A stretch of DNA of 64,000 nucleotides from Sitta carolinensis (GCA_032173965.1 CM063284.1:65222863-65286862); one strand, 5' to 3'. Positions 13,491 through 26,400 are shown, numbered from the stretch's first letter. The notes: generated from the letters alone by a model not told the origin. Made by a program: numbers and translations.

Positions 13491-14055
13491 ATTATTATTC
13501 CTTGTGGTTTTCTCTCCTTTTTCATACGAGATTGAATTTTTGAGGATGAAAGTGTTTCTGTCATGAAAACGTGTGTATTTTATTTAGGACAAATGTGTGA
13601 ACACTTGCAATTTCTTAAACTAGCGTTCTGATGAAAGAAAAAACACTGCAAAAACACCTCTGAAAATAAATAAGACAACCTCCCTCTGTTCTCAGGGAAC
13701 ATTTGATGCCTGATCCATTTTGCAAAGTCTCACATGCCTGTCAAGCCAAAGTAGAGTGTCTGTAGCTAGTCTCTCACCATCCGTACTCAGTTACCTAAAA
13801 GCAGCAGATTGGCTTTCAAATGTGCTGAATAACCAACTTCAACGCTTGCTACCTTTGCAAAGACTCATGCTCTAGGAGTCCATGTTTGGAGATTTTGGCT
13901 GCATTCTATTCTACATAAATATAATATGAGATGAGGGTTGCTGGTAAATGAAAACAGATCTGTAGCCTTTCTGCTCTAGCTCACATAAATAGTAACTATT
14001 ACTAACCAAAGACTGCATCATCACTACATGATGGCATAAGTCTTTATATTAGATA

Positions 14056-14077
14056 TCTGATACATCAATGTATCAGA
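14056..14077. repeat. Perfect inverted repeat, 10-bp arms, 2-nt loop
   Basis: TCTGATACAT is followed by CA and then its exact reverse complement ATGTATCAGA. It lies in the ADTRP intron with no surrounding gene signals. It may fold as a tight hairpin; no function is claimed. Confidence 0.9.
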
Positions 14078-17000
14078 CTTTTTTCATCACTTAGTACATA
14101 TTAGTAATTTTACGCCTAGAGTATGCCTGCTGCATAAGCTGGAGATAATCAGAGTTAAAATAATTTGATTTCCAAAGTGTTAACTGATTTGTCAAAATGT
14201 TGTGCCAAGCGGAGATCAAATTAACTGCAAAAATTAGATGCATATTCAACATCTGACTAAAGAAACTGGAACAAGCACTCAACTTTACTGTGTACACAGA
14301 CAGGCTGAAAAGCACCCCAGTTGTGATAGTCTGAATGTAACCTCAGAGTATGTATATAAATAATTCACAAAATTCTCCATTGATATCTGGTGAGCTCTTG
14401 CAATCCCTGGAGGCCTCATCTGCGTGGTGGGTCTGCCTCTCCATGTATAGCTGGTATTTTTCAAAGGAGCCACAAAATCCTGGCCTTAACAATTACATGG
14501 TGTTTTCATCCATGTGCAAGCACTCCCCTTGAATTACAGCTCCCCATGTTGGTGCCAAGTGTTTTTCGTGATCCACTTCCCAGCTGTGTCCACCCAAGAG
14601 AAGAGTAAGACTTCCTTAAGCTGGTATCAATAACGAAGTCCCAATAAGCCTTGAAACACAGCCATGGGGAAGCTATTCCAAATTACGGTGTGCCAGAGTT
14701 TTAATATATTCCTGACTGAAACAAATTTTTGGTTCAGCATTGCCAGAGAAAAAAAGAGTTGCAAACTGATTGAAGATACGATTCCAACATACCTTTGTTC
14801 CCACAGCAAAAATGGCTCCATGTACTTTTTTTCATCCTACCCTTTCCTGTCTCTCCTTCCCATCACAATAAAGCAGAGGATGCAGTGGAAATGATCCTGC
14901 AGAAAACAACAACAAACAAAACAAAACAAAACCAACTCCCCACACAAGGTAGAACAATCAGTGGTGGTAGAGGATAGACCTCTTCCATCTTTCCATACTC
15001 TCCACTCTGCCCACCTCCTCCCTTCCCCAAAATATAAAGTACATGGAAGGGCACTTTTGAGCTCTCTTTTGCTTCCTCCTCATTCCCGGAATGCAGTTTG
15101 GGTTGCAGGTTAATGCAGTTATCTACTAAGTTCCTATAGGCACATCTGAAAACACCTTGTCTAATAACACCTGAAGCCCCCAAAGAGTTAGACCTGATGC
15201 TAGTGGGATCTGACAAGGCAGAGCTCTCTTACTGGGCTGCTGGCACCAGGATTCTCCCCAAAGGAAAAAAATCCCGGGCTGATGCTTCTTTTTATTTCTT
15301 TCCCACTCATATGAAGAATAGTCACCCAGATGTATTTATTCAAAGGTGCAAAAAGTGATTAACAAACAGCTCCACCAGCGGAGTGGCAAGCCTGGCTCCA
15401 TTCTGGTCTTATGTGGCAGACTGTAGCCTGCTAACAAAGCTTGTTCCACAGCACACAATGCTTCATATGGGCTCTTCCAAATCCCTTATAACTCCAGCCC
15501 ATTATTATTTTTTCTAAAACCAACTACATAAATATTTACTCTTTTTCACACTTAAAGGTATATTTAGTTCCAATTTATTCCAAAGTCTATATAGACAGCA
15601 CCTTCCAGCTTCAAGGAAGTAAATGTTAAATCTATGTCCTATGTTTGACCGAAAAGATGCAGTATCATTTCTGAGAGCTGGAAAATCTAGGCTGTAGAAT
15701 AATATAACCTTTTTTTCCTTTTCAGGATGCCAGACCCTAAATTCATTTTATTATTTATAGACAAACTGTTTCATACAGTATTGGAGGTTTTAAAAATGTA
15801 TTATCTCTCATGTGCCTCTCCTCTCCCTCCCGTTGCACAGTTGGATTGGTGGTAACTAAGGCAACCCAGCTGCACAGCCTGAGAGGCACAGAAAATAGTA
15901 CCAGTAATGACTTCTTTTTGTTTTAAATCCCAGAGTTTCTAGAGTACAAGACAATGTTGAGCAATAGAGAAATTCCAAAGAGGATAATTTGAAACAATGA
16001 GCTGATTCTTTTACTGCCATAAATTTACCTCAGCCAAGAACTTGGCTGCAGGGTCTGAGTACCAAAGATGAACCGTGTGATAGTTTCTCCCATTCCTGAT
16101 GGGTGGAAAATATCACACAGGCAACTGATCTCATGTTTCTTTGACCAGTCAAACTAGAATCCTCAAAAATAAAGCAAAGCAGAGCTCGCTTGGCATTTGC
16201 TCTTGTTGGGACAATCAGATCGTTGGGAGAAATTTGGATCAAAGTTCTCCTCATCAGACAGAGCAACCTTTCAAGTGAAGGCTCTTATCTAGAACCAGCA
16301 TTTGAAGCTGGAGCACATTCATTTGTCTTCCATCTAACACATCTGAAAAAAACCCAAAATAACATTCATTGCCTGCTTCATTTCAATACTCTGAAATGCA
16401 GCTGGAGAGGAGCTATAGCTACCAACAGCTACTTGCTCCACCTGTGATTGAAAAGCCTCCTGAGGGACATCTGGCAAACCACTTGCAAGATTTTGTGGGC
16501 TCAAGGCCTCTCCCAGAGAAATGCTTATCCCCAGGTGGTGTAACTGTCCTTTGGGAGAGAAACGGGAGGATAGGGGGCTCATTTTTGGAGTGGGCATCAG
16601 CTCCAACAGACCCACCTGGCCACTTGCTGTCCTCCAGAAGGGAAAGCTTTGGCCAGCATCTAGCTGAGGAACATTGTCAGGGGAAAAACAAAAATTAAAG
16701 ATATTATAAGGCAAGGGATAAGGCAGCACAACAAGAATAAGAGCCACTTCTCTCAGGAAAAGGAGAAAACTTATTGTGGAATAATTTTCTCATGCTCAGT
16801 GCAGAGATGGATGCGCTCTTCTAGATCTTCTATAAGCTCTTAAATATCTCGGAAGACATTGCTGAAATCTATTTACCTAAGGCTGAAATAAAGTTAAACA
16901 ACAATCTTCTCTTTAGCCTGTTTTTCCTCTTTTTTTGGCGTACTCTAGCATTCAATGCATTTTCCAGAACCATATAACATGTTTTCGCAACTGATTATTT

Positions 17001-18617
17001 TCCCCAAGTTTTATTTTTGTATTTATGGGCTTTTGAAACCAAGCTCCCTTAATACCCTGTAGCCTTGGGAAATCCAGCCTATGTGACAGCTCACAAATCT
17101 GTGCAATACAAAGCATTACTATAATAAGATTGAATTCTTGATGCTGTCATTATTCCGAGCAGCTGTTGAGATTGCAGAGACCAGAATGGCAAATAAAGGG
17201 ATGCGAAGGGCAACTGTGTGGGGTATGAAGCAGTGCTACCATCGTACTGGTACAGGCTTATCAGCAGCAGTTTTTGAATGAATGTTAAAATGCTGGTGTT
17301 TTCCATGTAGTTATTACTCCAGTTTCCACCCCTTGTTATTCCAGTATCCAGGAGGGGTTTTTAAACTGAGATTCCTTTTCAGAGGATTTGTTGCATCATG
17401 CCTTTAAAAACAAAGAATAAGAGTCCAGAGTCTATCTATCCCTTTCAGTGACCAAATAATGTTTATCTCCATAATTTCACTATACTGATGATGATGAATG
17501 GAACTCAGATTTTACAGGATTTAAATCCCAGAGTTTGCAAACTAAATACAAATATTTACTTTTGACTCATCCATTCATCCTAGTTGTACCACAAACCTGT
17601 GATGGCACATTTACGTCCTTCTTATTTGTCACTCTCCAAAGCTGCAGTTTACCCCTCAGGCAGAGATGACTGACTGTGTAGAGGAAACCTGCACTATTTG
17701 TCATAGGTCTTATTTTTGGTGGTAAGTTTATCTGGTAATCCATTGGAGGCAGACTGGATCAGAATCTTTGGCAAACCAGGGCTTAGGAATTCATCAGTGG
17801 AGGCCAGACATTAACGAGGGCTAGCTAACATGCTGGTCCTGGCCTGGCATCTATTTTTTTAATTTGTGGGGTTTTTTTTTTCCCTCACCCATAAATATCT
17901 ATTTGGTCAGTACTCACCAATACAATAGAGCGATTAGTGTTTCAGAGCCTCTGAAGTGTATGGACAAGGAAAGAGCATTTAAAGGAGAGTTTCCTGTGAG
18001 TGAATGATCATCGGAGAGGAAGAAGAGAGGCTGATAGAGTGTGTTAGAAAAGGTACCCATAAACAGCTGACTATTGCCGCAGTGGGTGCCCCACAGTAGC
18101 ACAATTATGGTGCTTCAGAAAGCTGTGGGATTTCAGTAGGTCCTGTGCTCTCCTGTCCAGCCATGTGAGGATCCTCCAGATATCCCAAGCACAGGGATTA
18201 CTCATCTGCTGCCCTTCCAGACGAGCTTTATTTTTAAAGCTTTTCACATGCTCTTACAACAAGCTATGTTTGCTTGGTGGCAGATGCTTTCTCCCACTGG
18301 CAAAGCACAGCTATTCTCAATGGGTGTGGCCCACGGCAGATTTCAAATGATTCCTCAATCATTGACTAATCTGTTACTTGCTGGGGACATCCCAGGCTCA
18401 TTTGACTTCTGCAGCACTTTAGCATTAGCAGCTGGTCCAAGACATGCACTCACAGTTTACTCCCACTCCCAGATGGGTAGAGTTCCCCGGGATGTTGGGA
18501 GGCTGGGGCCAGTTTCACATCCTCCTCATGCCTGTGCGTGAAAGTGTGTGAAAAGACTTCTCTGTTGTGCATTCCCCCTCACATCCCAATAATGTCTTCT
18601 CCTCTGTCTCCAAACAG

Positions 18618-18661
18618 GAGATTCAATAGTAATATTGGACCACAAGTGGAAAGGCAAGTGA
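18618..18661 (+). CDS. ADTRP: ADTRP, candidate terminal coding exon (C-terminal tail)
   Basis: After a pyrimidine-rich acceptor (TCTCCTCTGTCTCCAAACAG) the sequence supplies GA to complete the Gly codon left open at 12778. It then encodes DSIVILDHKWKGK and a TGA stop. Human ADTRP has the same Trp-Gly-Asp junction followed by a short tail rich in Lys and Arg, and both tails are brief and basic. From the catalytic His to the stop this model gives 103 residues, close to the 100 of human ADTRP. An AATAAA lies 60 bases after the stop. Tail residues themselves are not conserved, so the exon is inferred from phase, junction, length and the nearby poly-A signal. A competing acceptor at 15725 is possible but less convincing. 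Confidence 0.5.
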
Positions 18662-18720
18662 ATCCTCCTCTTGAAGCCAAACAACCTCTCCATGAATGCC
18701 GAAGCCATGAAGTAGAGGAA

Positions 18721-18726
18721 AATAAA
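18721..18726 (+). terminator. ADTRP: Candidate ADTRP polyadenylation signal
   Basis: A canonical AATAAA lies 60 bases after the candidate ADTRP stop codon; a CA-containing region about 15-35 bases further could be the cleavage site. This would give a very short 3'UTR. Its use is inferred from position only. Confidence 0.35.
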
Positions 18727-18761
18727 TGTAGCTGTGATAAATCCTTTCTCCAATGCATTGC

Positions 18762-21700
18762 AGCTTCTGGTGAAGCCATTATGACATCAGACATATGGAA
18801 AACTGGTGGAAAATATGAAATGTTTGCCTCTTTCATGATAACTCTGCAATTGCTATGAATAAGAAAATTGTGTTCATCTGTTTACACAGATTTCTCATCT
18901 CTTGCACAACGTACGTGAGGATGTGTCCATGGTTAAAAGTTGTCACTGGTAAATGCACTCCCTCATGAGCCTCACACCACTCTGTAAAAGACCTGTGAAT
19001 GCAAGCCAGCTCTTGTTTGGATTGCCCTTCATCAAGTCTGGAAAAAATTAAGAGGAGAGATAATTTTAACAGTGCTGTGACTTCCAAGCTATCTAGATAA
19101 CAAATTGGGCTAACAAGCACTGTAATTAGAAATGTCTGCTCAGAAAGTTCACCAAGAAGCCAAGTTCTTCTAATGAGAAACTTTCTGTAATATTAATATG
19201 CTTAATATCTCCCCTCCATTTTAACAGGAAATCTGAAGGCAACAGTTTCTTCCTTTTTCTTGGTTTCAGTTAATCTCTCAGCAAAAGTAACCTAATTATA
19301 CTGACTGTATGATTGCTTTGACAGAGAGCATGTTAATTTAAAGCACTGTTTAACATAAAGCTGCCTGCCATATAATTACACTCCATTCACATGTTTACTA
19401 ATTTTCCTCAATATAGTTGATTTCTGTTATTAGCCTCAACATTTTGTTAACATCCAAAACACTGGAGATCTGCTTTGCAAACTCCAATAAACATGCAAAA
19501 CCAAGAGTAGCATAAGTGTTCCTTAATGGTCAATGTGAAAAAGAAAAATCTCTCTTACTATTCCAGCATTCAAAGAGGATTTGAAGCTAGCTGCAGTACT
19601 TAAATGTCTAACTCCATCCTCATTGCCAAAACCCCTTGCTTAGAGCTACTGTGCACGCAGTTCACTGGGGTGTTATTTTCACCTTTCAAATGCCGATGGA
19701 GCTTAGTAAAAACAAAACACATTGTAAGCTGCCTGTGAGCAATAAAAAGATAATGTGTATACATAAGATTGTTCTTCTCATGTGTTAAGCACCTGATAAA
19801 AATTCTAATCTGGGAAGTTAACACGCTAGGCCTAGACTGTAAACTAAGTGAACTCAATGAGAGATGTGCATGCATTCAGTAATTCCCAGCTTATCTAGAT
19901 AACTTGCTCCAGCTAACTTTGCAAGGGGAATGTAAGCAATTACACATGCCCACACGTAAACACACTCCTCCCTCCTTTTTTGTTGAAGCTGAAAGATGCT
20001 GGTCAAAGGAAATACACTGGAGAGACAGACAGAAGAAAAAACATGGAGGGAGTTAGGGAAAAAGAGAAAGTTATAGAAACTCCCTGTACAGGTTTGTTGG
20101 GTATTTTTGTCTCTACCTCTCTTTTTTTAATTTTTTTTTTTTTTGTACCAATACTCCAGTACAAACAGTTTAAATTGTCAGGAACTCAAAAGGAAGCCTG
20201 GCCCTCAGCACAGAGGATATGTCTTTCTACTTCCAACCAGAGGAGCCAACTCGCAGAGCTCACCCTCAGCTCCTGCTCACACCAGGGTACCTTTGGGATC
20301 TGACGAGGTGACTGAGCTGCTGGACTACAGGGCTTTAAGGAGAACCATGGGGGAGGCTGTTTATTTCTTCGAAAAGGGATCAGAAGAGGCACTTCTCTCT
20401 GCTACGTCCCGTATGGAGAGAAGCTAGATTCCAGTCATGCACTTTGGGAAAGCAATGAGGAATGCCTGTCCCCAAAATACAACTACTGGTATCTTGGATT
20501 TGCTTTGTTCCTTTTTCTCATGTCCATAAAGCCCTGAAGGGAGGAAAAATGTGTCACTGCTCACAAACCCACATTTGCCCTGTGATTTTTCAAAAGGCTT
20601 TACCGAGACAGCCTGAGTAAGGATCTGGCCCTGACGACATTTACACCAGCTTTCTCTTTCCAGTCCATCAGTCTCTCTCGTTTCATTTTTAGTATGCAAA
20701 GCCAGTCAGAACTGTTTATTTATAGCCGTCGATGCTCATGGCTGTATAAATTAGCTGTTATTACTGAATGAGGTGCCCGCCCACTCGCCCAGAGCAGCTG
20801 CACAGGAGCCCTTTCATGCTGCTCCACGGAACGCAGCCCCAACGGGGAGGGAAACGACGCTGTCGAAGGGACCACGGCTCAAACCCCTGGGGAAAAAACA
20901 GCAATTAATTTTTTTTCCACAATCCAATCTGCAGCATGACAACCACAATTACCTAATACTGTTTAAACCTGCAACTTGCATTTGGCAGAGAGAGAAAATG
21001 AAGGATTAAATTTACCAGAGGGAAAAAAAAAACCACCCAGACTAGAACCAACCCCTGGACTTTCACTTTATAAGATCAAGCGATATTTATTTAGAGGGGG
21101 TGAGGGGGAAGGGAGAGTGGGGGGATGGAAATGCAGAACTGGTTGTTATTTGAGACAGAGCACCATGAGAAAATAGGGACCCATCCCAAATACACACACT
21201 GAGCTGTTTCCAGCAGAAACAGCTGGAAAGCAATATCCACCACCATGAGGAGCTTTCATCTTAACTCACACCTTTGTAACAGTTTACTTCCACAAAAAGC
21301 ATAGGCAAGTGCTAATTTATTCCCTCCCCAGTTTCCCACACAAATTTCTTGGTTTGGGTCTCTGCCAGAGCTTCAGGGTCACAATGTGACCTCAACAACA
21401 TAATTTAAGATTGTTCCAAGCCTTCAGTTGAACTACTGAGGATTTACTTTGATGGATATGGAGCTAGGATCTGGCATGCAGAAAATATGCATTTACATTC
21501 TACCAAAGTGCCTAAAATAGTTGCCCAGGGATGCTGAAATTCATTTTGAGACCTTGCATTCACTTGGCAGAGCACATAATTAAATATTCTGTGCCATAAA
21601 ATTAACCAGAGTCTCAGGGGTATGGGTAAGAGAAGGCTTAGAATCAACCATGAGAGCCAAACTAAGACCCACTTCCCAGGCAAGTTATTCAGTAAATATT

Positions 21701-22512
21701 GGGAAAAATCATTGCAGTCATATATGGGTTCATAATAATTTTGTTTAGTATTTAATCTTGCTGATTATCTGTAGTAACCTCTTACCTCAGAGGAAGAGGT
21801 TATTGGCAGCGTGGATTCATATAAATAACCCAAATATCAAGAACCACTCTTGAACTAAAGCTCCTGCTTACAGCTAAAAACTGTTTGTCCTGGAATTAAC
21901 CATTTGGAAAGAAGCATCAAGTAAAAACCAAATACAATAGGCCAGACCTCAGAAAAAGTGGTCAAAAGCCCCAAAGCAGAATTTTTGCCTTTTAAGGTCT
22001 CCACTGAGCCCATACTGCAAGGAGTTCAATGTTCCTGAAAAGCAAATGAAATTCCCTTACCATTTGACGTCAGTACCCTCCAGTTTAGATTCCAGACACC
22101 GGTGAGTCTAAAAACAAGGGGTTTGAGTTAAACCTCTAGGATATGGCCCAATAATAGTTCTGAGCTATAAAATTTTATGGTGACACTTGGTGTTTCAAAT
22201 GTCACTTTCTATCAAATGCTCTCAAAACGTTTAAGCAAAGCTTCCTTTGACCTTGAGAGGGTAATTTCCCTCACTACCTGGAGAACAGCCCATATATAAG
22301 AGAATAATGTTTTATTTTTACACCCAAGACAAGCAGAATTAGCTCCTCCAAGTATGCAGGTCAATATGGTTTCACTGTTGGTATGGACTACGTTCCTTAG
22401 CGAGAGAAGGAAATCAGTATTTACCAACACAAGACCGCTTTAATTCAAGTTTTTTGATGTGGAAACCCCGAGTGAGAGTGCCCAAGCAACAGTGCCCAAC
22501 TGGGAAATGAGG
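18762..22512. other. Intergenic, nothing recognised
   Basis: Sequence between the presumed ADTRP end and the E-box/TATA pair. It is AT-rich to average composition with short T runs (20138-20144). I see no coding exon, RNA gene or transposon. The open frames in both directions around 20143-20700 overlap each other and show no family resemblance. Confidence 0.6.
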
Positions 22513-22513
22513 A

Positions 22514-22527
22514 CACGTGTATAAAAA
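22514..22527 (+). promoter_or_regulatory. E-box plus TATA-like sequence upstream of CpG island
   Basis: CACGTG at 22514-22519 is followed at once by TATAAAAA at 22520-22527, on the + strand about 300 bases before the CpG-dense island. In sequence it resembles a TATA promoter with an E-box. No open frame of known type follows, so if it is a promoter the product would be a non-coding RNA. Both motifs are short and can occur by chance. Confidence 0.25.
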
Positions 22528-22633
22528 GAGCTCCATCGCAAAGGATTTCTTTCCATCAGGCTTTTTTAGCTGGACAGAAAGAAAGCACAACTGCGGAAGC
22601 GTGCTTCAAACAGGGAAGAACCACACTTTCAAT

Positions 22634-22816
22634 CATAGAGTCATTAAGATTGGAAAGGACCTCTACGATCATTGAACTCAAGCATTAACCCAGCACTGCA
22701 AAGCCCACCACTAAACCGTGTCCCGAAATGCCACACCCACGCGCCTCTTCAACACCTCCAGGGACGGTGGTCCCACGCCTTCCTTGGGCAGCCTCTTCCA
22801 GCGCCTGACGACCCAG
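22634..22816 (-). mobile_element. CR1 LINE 3' end fragment, reverse orientation
   Basis: The segment starts with AATCATAGAGTCATTAAGAT, the reverse complement of a CR1 3' terminus. It continues with the familiar antisense CR1 tail: TTGGAAAGGACCTCTA, AACCCAGCACTGC, AAGCCCACCACTAAACC, then CACCTCCAGGGACGGTGG and GGGCAGCCTCTTCCAGCGCC. Similarity fades near 22816 where the GC-rich island begins. Only the 3' end is present, as expected for 5'-truncated CR1 copies. No coding capacity remains. Confidence 0.85.
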
Positions 22817-23470
22817 CAGCCCTCGATGTCCTGGATGCGGTGCGGGGCCCAGAAGCGGAGGTGTAGCCTCACGGGTGCCGAGGGCCCGCTGCCCCCAGCA
22901 CAGGCCCCCCCGCTCCAGAGGCACCGCGCAGCAGGCCCGGCCGCTCCGCGCGGGGCGATTCCCGAGGGACGCGCGGCACGGCGGGAGCGCGGCACGGCTC
23001 CCGAGGCGCCACAGCGCCGCCCGGCGGCAGCGCGGCGCTCGGCGCACGGGCGGCAGCGGGAGATCCCGGCGCGACTCCCGGCCCGGCCCTGCGGCCCTGG
23101 GAGCCGGGAAGGGCCTTTGGCCGCCGCGGAAAGCTGCCGCATCCTCCCCGCAGCAGGTCCGTGCAGCGCCACGTGTATTGGCGGGCGATTTCAGCGTTGC
23201 CGGCGACGTTCCGCTGTGCGGCAGCCGGGGGTCGCCTCAATATCCTAAGCGGCGTTAATTAGTAATGGACTGCCAGACAAGGCTAATGGATGCCCAGGGA
23301 CGCACCGGCGTTTACCTCTCAATCACGGGGGCAGTTGCTCGGCACAGGCGTTCTTGCTCTCGCACATCTGCGAGCCCAAAGCAGCCCCAGCCCGAAAGCA
23401 AACCCTCGCGGTGTCCCACTGCGGCGTCTCAGGCAGCCAACGCCGCCTTATTAAGTCAAAATCGCAGGAA
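22817..23470. promoter_or_regulatory. Orphan CpG island
   Basis: A sharply bounded, very GC-rich block in an otherwise AT-rich interval. The 60 bases 22921-22980 alone contain 13 CpG dinucleotides. Composition falls back to AT-rich after about 23470. Several overlapping open frames on both strands encode only Arg/Ala/Pro/Gly-rich low-complexity peptides and are side effects of GC content. CpG islands usually mark promoters, but neither flanking gene starts here: both are oriented to end in this direction. A weakly consensus splice donor (GAG/GTAAAC) lies on the - strand at 23316/23315. It may therefore be the start of an unannotated non-coding RNA, a distal enhancer, or a relic. Confidence 0.6.
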
Positions 23471-23474
23471 GAGA

Positions 23475-26400
23475 GAGAACAAATAGAAAGTCATTTTGAT
23501 CAACACATGTAACAATTATGCGCAAGAGGAAAAAAGCCAGAAGTTAATAGAGGACATTATTTTTATGCATGGATTCATGTTTGCATTTTTTTCTTTTTTC
23601 CCCTCTTTACCACGCCTCCCCCTTTTTTCTTTTTTTCTTTTTTAAAAACAGATGTTGCCAAATGTTTTCGAATCACACATACTCCAAAATGCCTCACAAT
23701 CATTTGTGGAACCACCCCCAGGCTCTAAACCCTTATATCACTAATGCAACCTCCTTGTTGTTAGCTTGCCAAACAATAGCCATTGTTCCTGAAGAGTCTA
23801 GCCAAAAATAATATGATGTGCAACTGCCTTCCCACTGTTGTCTTTGCAAAACTACTTAAAAGTTCCAGAGATGCCTTTACGGTTGGTGTACAGCACAAAT
23901 AAACCCAAAAGGAGCAGAACAATTTGAAAAGCTTGTAGGAACATTGGAAATGGGTGGAGTAGAAATAAGAAAGTTGTAGGGGGTGGAAGAGAGAAAAGCA
24001 TTATGGCAAAGAGTTTATATTAAATGATAGTGAAATGTTTAGTTATGCAGCTGTTTTCATGTTGTTGCAGAAGTGAAACCACAAATATATGAGTATTCAT
24101 ATCACTACAACTTGCATATAATTCATGAGTCTGGTGGTTGTGCATTTGCACCTTACATGATGCTTTTATGCAGCTCTGATTTTGGAAAGAATCACTTTGA
24201 GGATTTGGGAGGGAATATAAAATGGCTACCCTTCCTCGTTGGAGAAATACATTATCTGAAAAAGAAATCTCTGGAAATCATATGGGTCACAGACGCACAG
24301 CTATATATATCCTTTAGCTTATGGGCAGTCCATATTGAATTCAAAACTTAAGCACTGAGGCGGGGGAAAAAGAGAAAAAAAAATTGAGCTATTTTGAACT
24401 GCAATCCTAAAATTGAATTTATTTCTTATGTGTTGTTCATTAAATACCAGTGAAGGATCAGCTTAGCTTTTCTGCTATTAGTAGTCCAGGCCATGAAAAA
24501 GGCTTCTTCATGAACCAGTGGAACTTCATACTGTTGTTCTCTGTGTTGTACGTGTCCAGATATAAAGATCATTTATCTTCCATCAGTAATATATTTATTG
24601 ATAAAGAAAGGCAGGTTGACCTGCGAGGCAGGTCAAACCCACATGCACCCTTATGCGTGGTGTGAAAATTGACTTTCAAGTTTTCCTTCACATTTCTACT
24701 TCTAATTATCGATCCACTTAGTCATCCTAAGCCTCACTCCTAGATTCTGGTACAAATTCAGAGCTGAACTTTGACCACAGTCCTGAATAAGAGGTGTAGA
24801 AAAAACTGAGCAAGTGAAAAAAAGTCACCACAACCATTTCAGAGAAAAGCTAATTAAAAAAGAAACAACCCAACATCCTGGCAAATAACAAAGCTGATAT
24901 TTCTACATAATGTAACTCAGTTATGAGGTATTTACCAATCGCATATTTATTGTTAACAAATTGTTGCAAGTGCCTGCTATAATGGGCCTTTGTTTAGCCA
25001 TTACCGCTACTTGACAAATGATCTGCAGTGTTAGAAGGTCACAGAAGAGTAGTAGAGAAACACTGGGAGGGGGAAAAAAAGGGAAGGGGAAAAACCCCAA
25101 TCCCCATCTATACAGCAAGAGGAGACTCTGGGAGAATCTCAGATATGCTCTCTTTGAGTATAGCCATCCTTCTAAGGAAGAAAATCATTACAAACGTAGA
25201 GTGCAGCCTGTGGGCAAAGCCTGTGCCTCTCAGATGCACCCCCAGCGTGTCCCTGGTGACGTGTCCGTGGACTCATCACGGAAGTATGTTCCACTCAATG
25301 TACAGCTGCAGCCTCTTCCTCCCCGGCGGACACGGCAACTATATGTCCAGAGAAACAACACGTGGGCCCAGGTCTGACCCCCCCGACCTCCACATGCTGC
25401 AGGCTTGCCTCCAGAGCTGAGGGAGAGGAAATGACCCAGAGGAAACAATGCAGGACATCATCCCATGAGTGCACTCTTGTGGTCAGCTGAGAAAAAAACC
25501 CAAACAACGAAACAGTCATGACAGAAATTAGGTTGATCTGGTCATTACACTGACAGAAAAAATGCCTTTCCTTTTAGTGGTTATGGTGCCTTTTAGGAGT
25601 TTCTGGTTTGTTTTGCTGGATTGCTGGGGTTTGGAGTTTCCCAATTATCAGAACCCTCCCAAAGCACTCCTACGCTCTCTGTCTGTGCATGTGAGTGCCG
25701 TCTCCTATTCCCCAATGAGAAAGGCATTTTTAACAAATTGATAAGACAGAATTTTCCCATAGAGTCACTATCAGGCAATCAGAGCACTGCATGGCATGTT
25801 AGAAAAGAAAAAATGTGTTCTAACTTGGACTAGCCTTCCAGATCCTCCCCCTTCTTCATCCCAGGGTCAGTGCCAGATAGAGAAACATCTCCCAGTCTAC
25901 AGCACTCACATTCCTGAAGCAAATGCCAGATGCAGTCCTGTGCCCTGGGTTTGGTCCGTTTGCCCACCTACATTAACTGTTGGGGAATTTCAAGGAAGCA
26001 GGAAAAACAGCAGCTGAAGGAATGAAAAACAAGCCACTGTATCCAACATCGGCAGCAAGCACACAAAATCTATTTGCTGTGTCTTACTTGTGTGTTACCC
26101 CATATGCTTTGAGGTGCAATCAGTAAAGCCTGATTTCCCTCATACTGACTGAAAATATCTGAGACTTGAGCTTGTAATGAAAACCGTGCTTACACTTGGG
26201 TTTGTATAGGAGGATTTTCCTATGGGAATGAGGCAAGGGGCAAAGTGGAATTCTCTTTTTGCTAACATACCATCCCATTAAACATCTAAAATGTCCAAAG
26301 CATTGAAGAGGATATTTAGGTTTGGGCAAGAAGTATGGTCATGGAATAATTTCCTAATTAATGGAGGGATTCTTTCATTTTAACTCCAGTTGCAATGAGA

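Larger units (their letters stand above)
12779..18617 (+). other. Probable final ADTRP intron
   Basis: This is the interval between the secure penultimate exon and the candidate last exon. It contains the compound ATT/GTT microsatellite, a perfect 22-base inverted repeat (14056-14077) and a competing acceptor at 15721-15725. Nothing else recognisable is present. If the last exon lies elsewhere, the intron limits change. Confidence 0.5.

Noticed and set aside
13292..13564. Open frame with a poly-Asn run
   Set aside because: It is a translation of the ATT/GTT microsatellite on the - strand.
15726..15760. Alternative ADTRP last exon: strong acceptor TTTTTTTCCTTTTCAG followed in phase by CQTLNSFYYL and a stop
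   Set aside because: The acceptor is good, but the tail lacks the Gly-Asp junction and basic residues, and the first AATAAA is over 400 bases away. The exon at 18618 fits better, although this is not excluded.
22711..23258. Overlapping open frames of 120-176 codons on both strands
   Set aside because: They lie in CpG-dense DNA and give Arg/Ala/Pro-rich low-complexity peptides, partly running into CR1 sequence. GC content alone explains the lack of stops.
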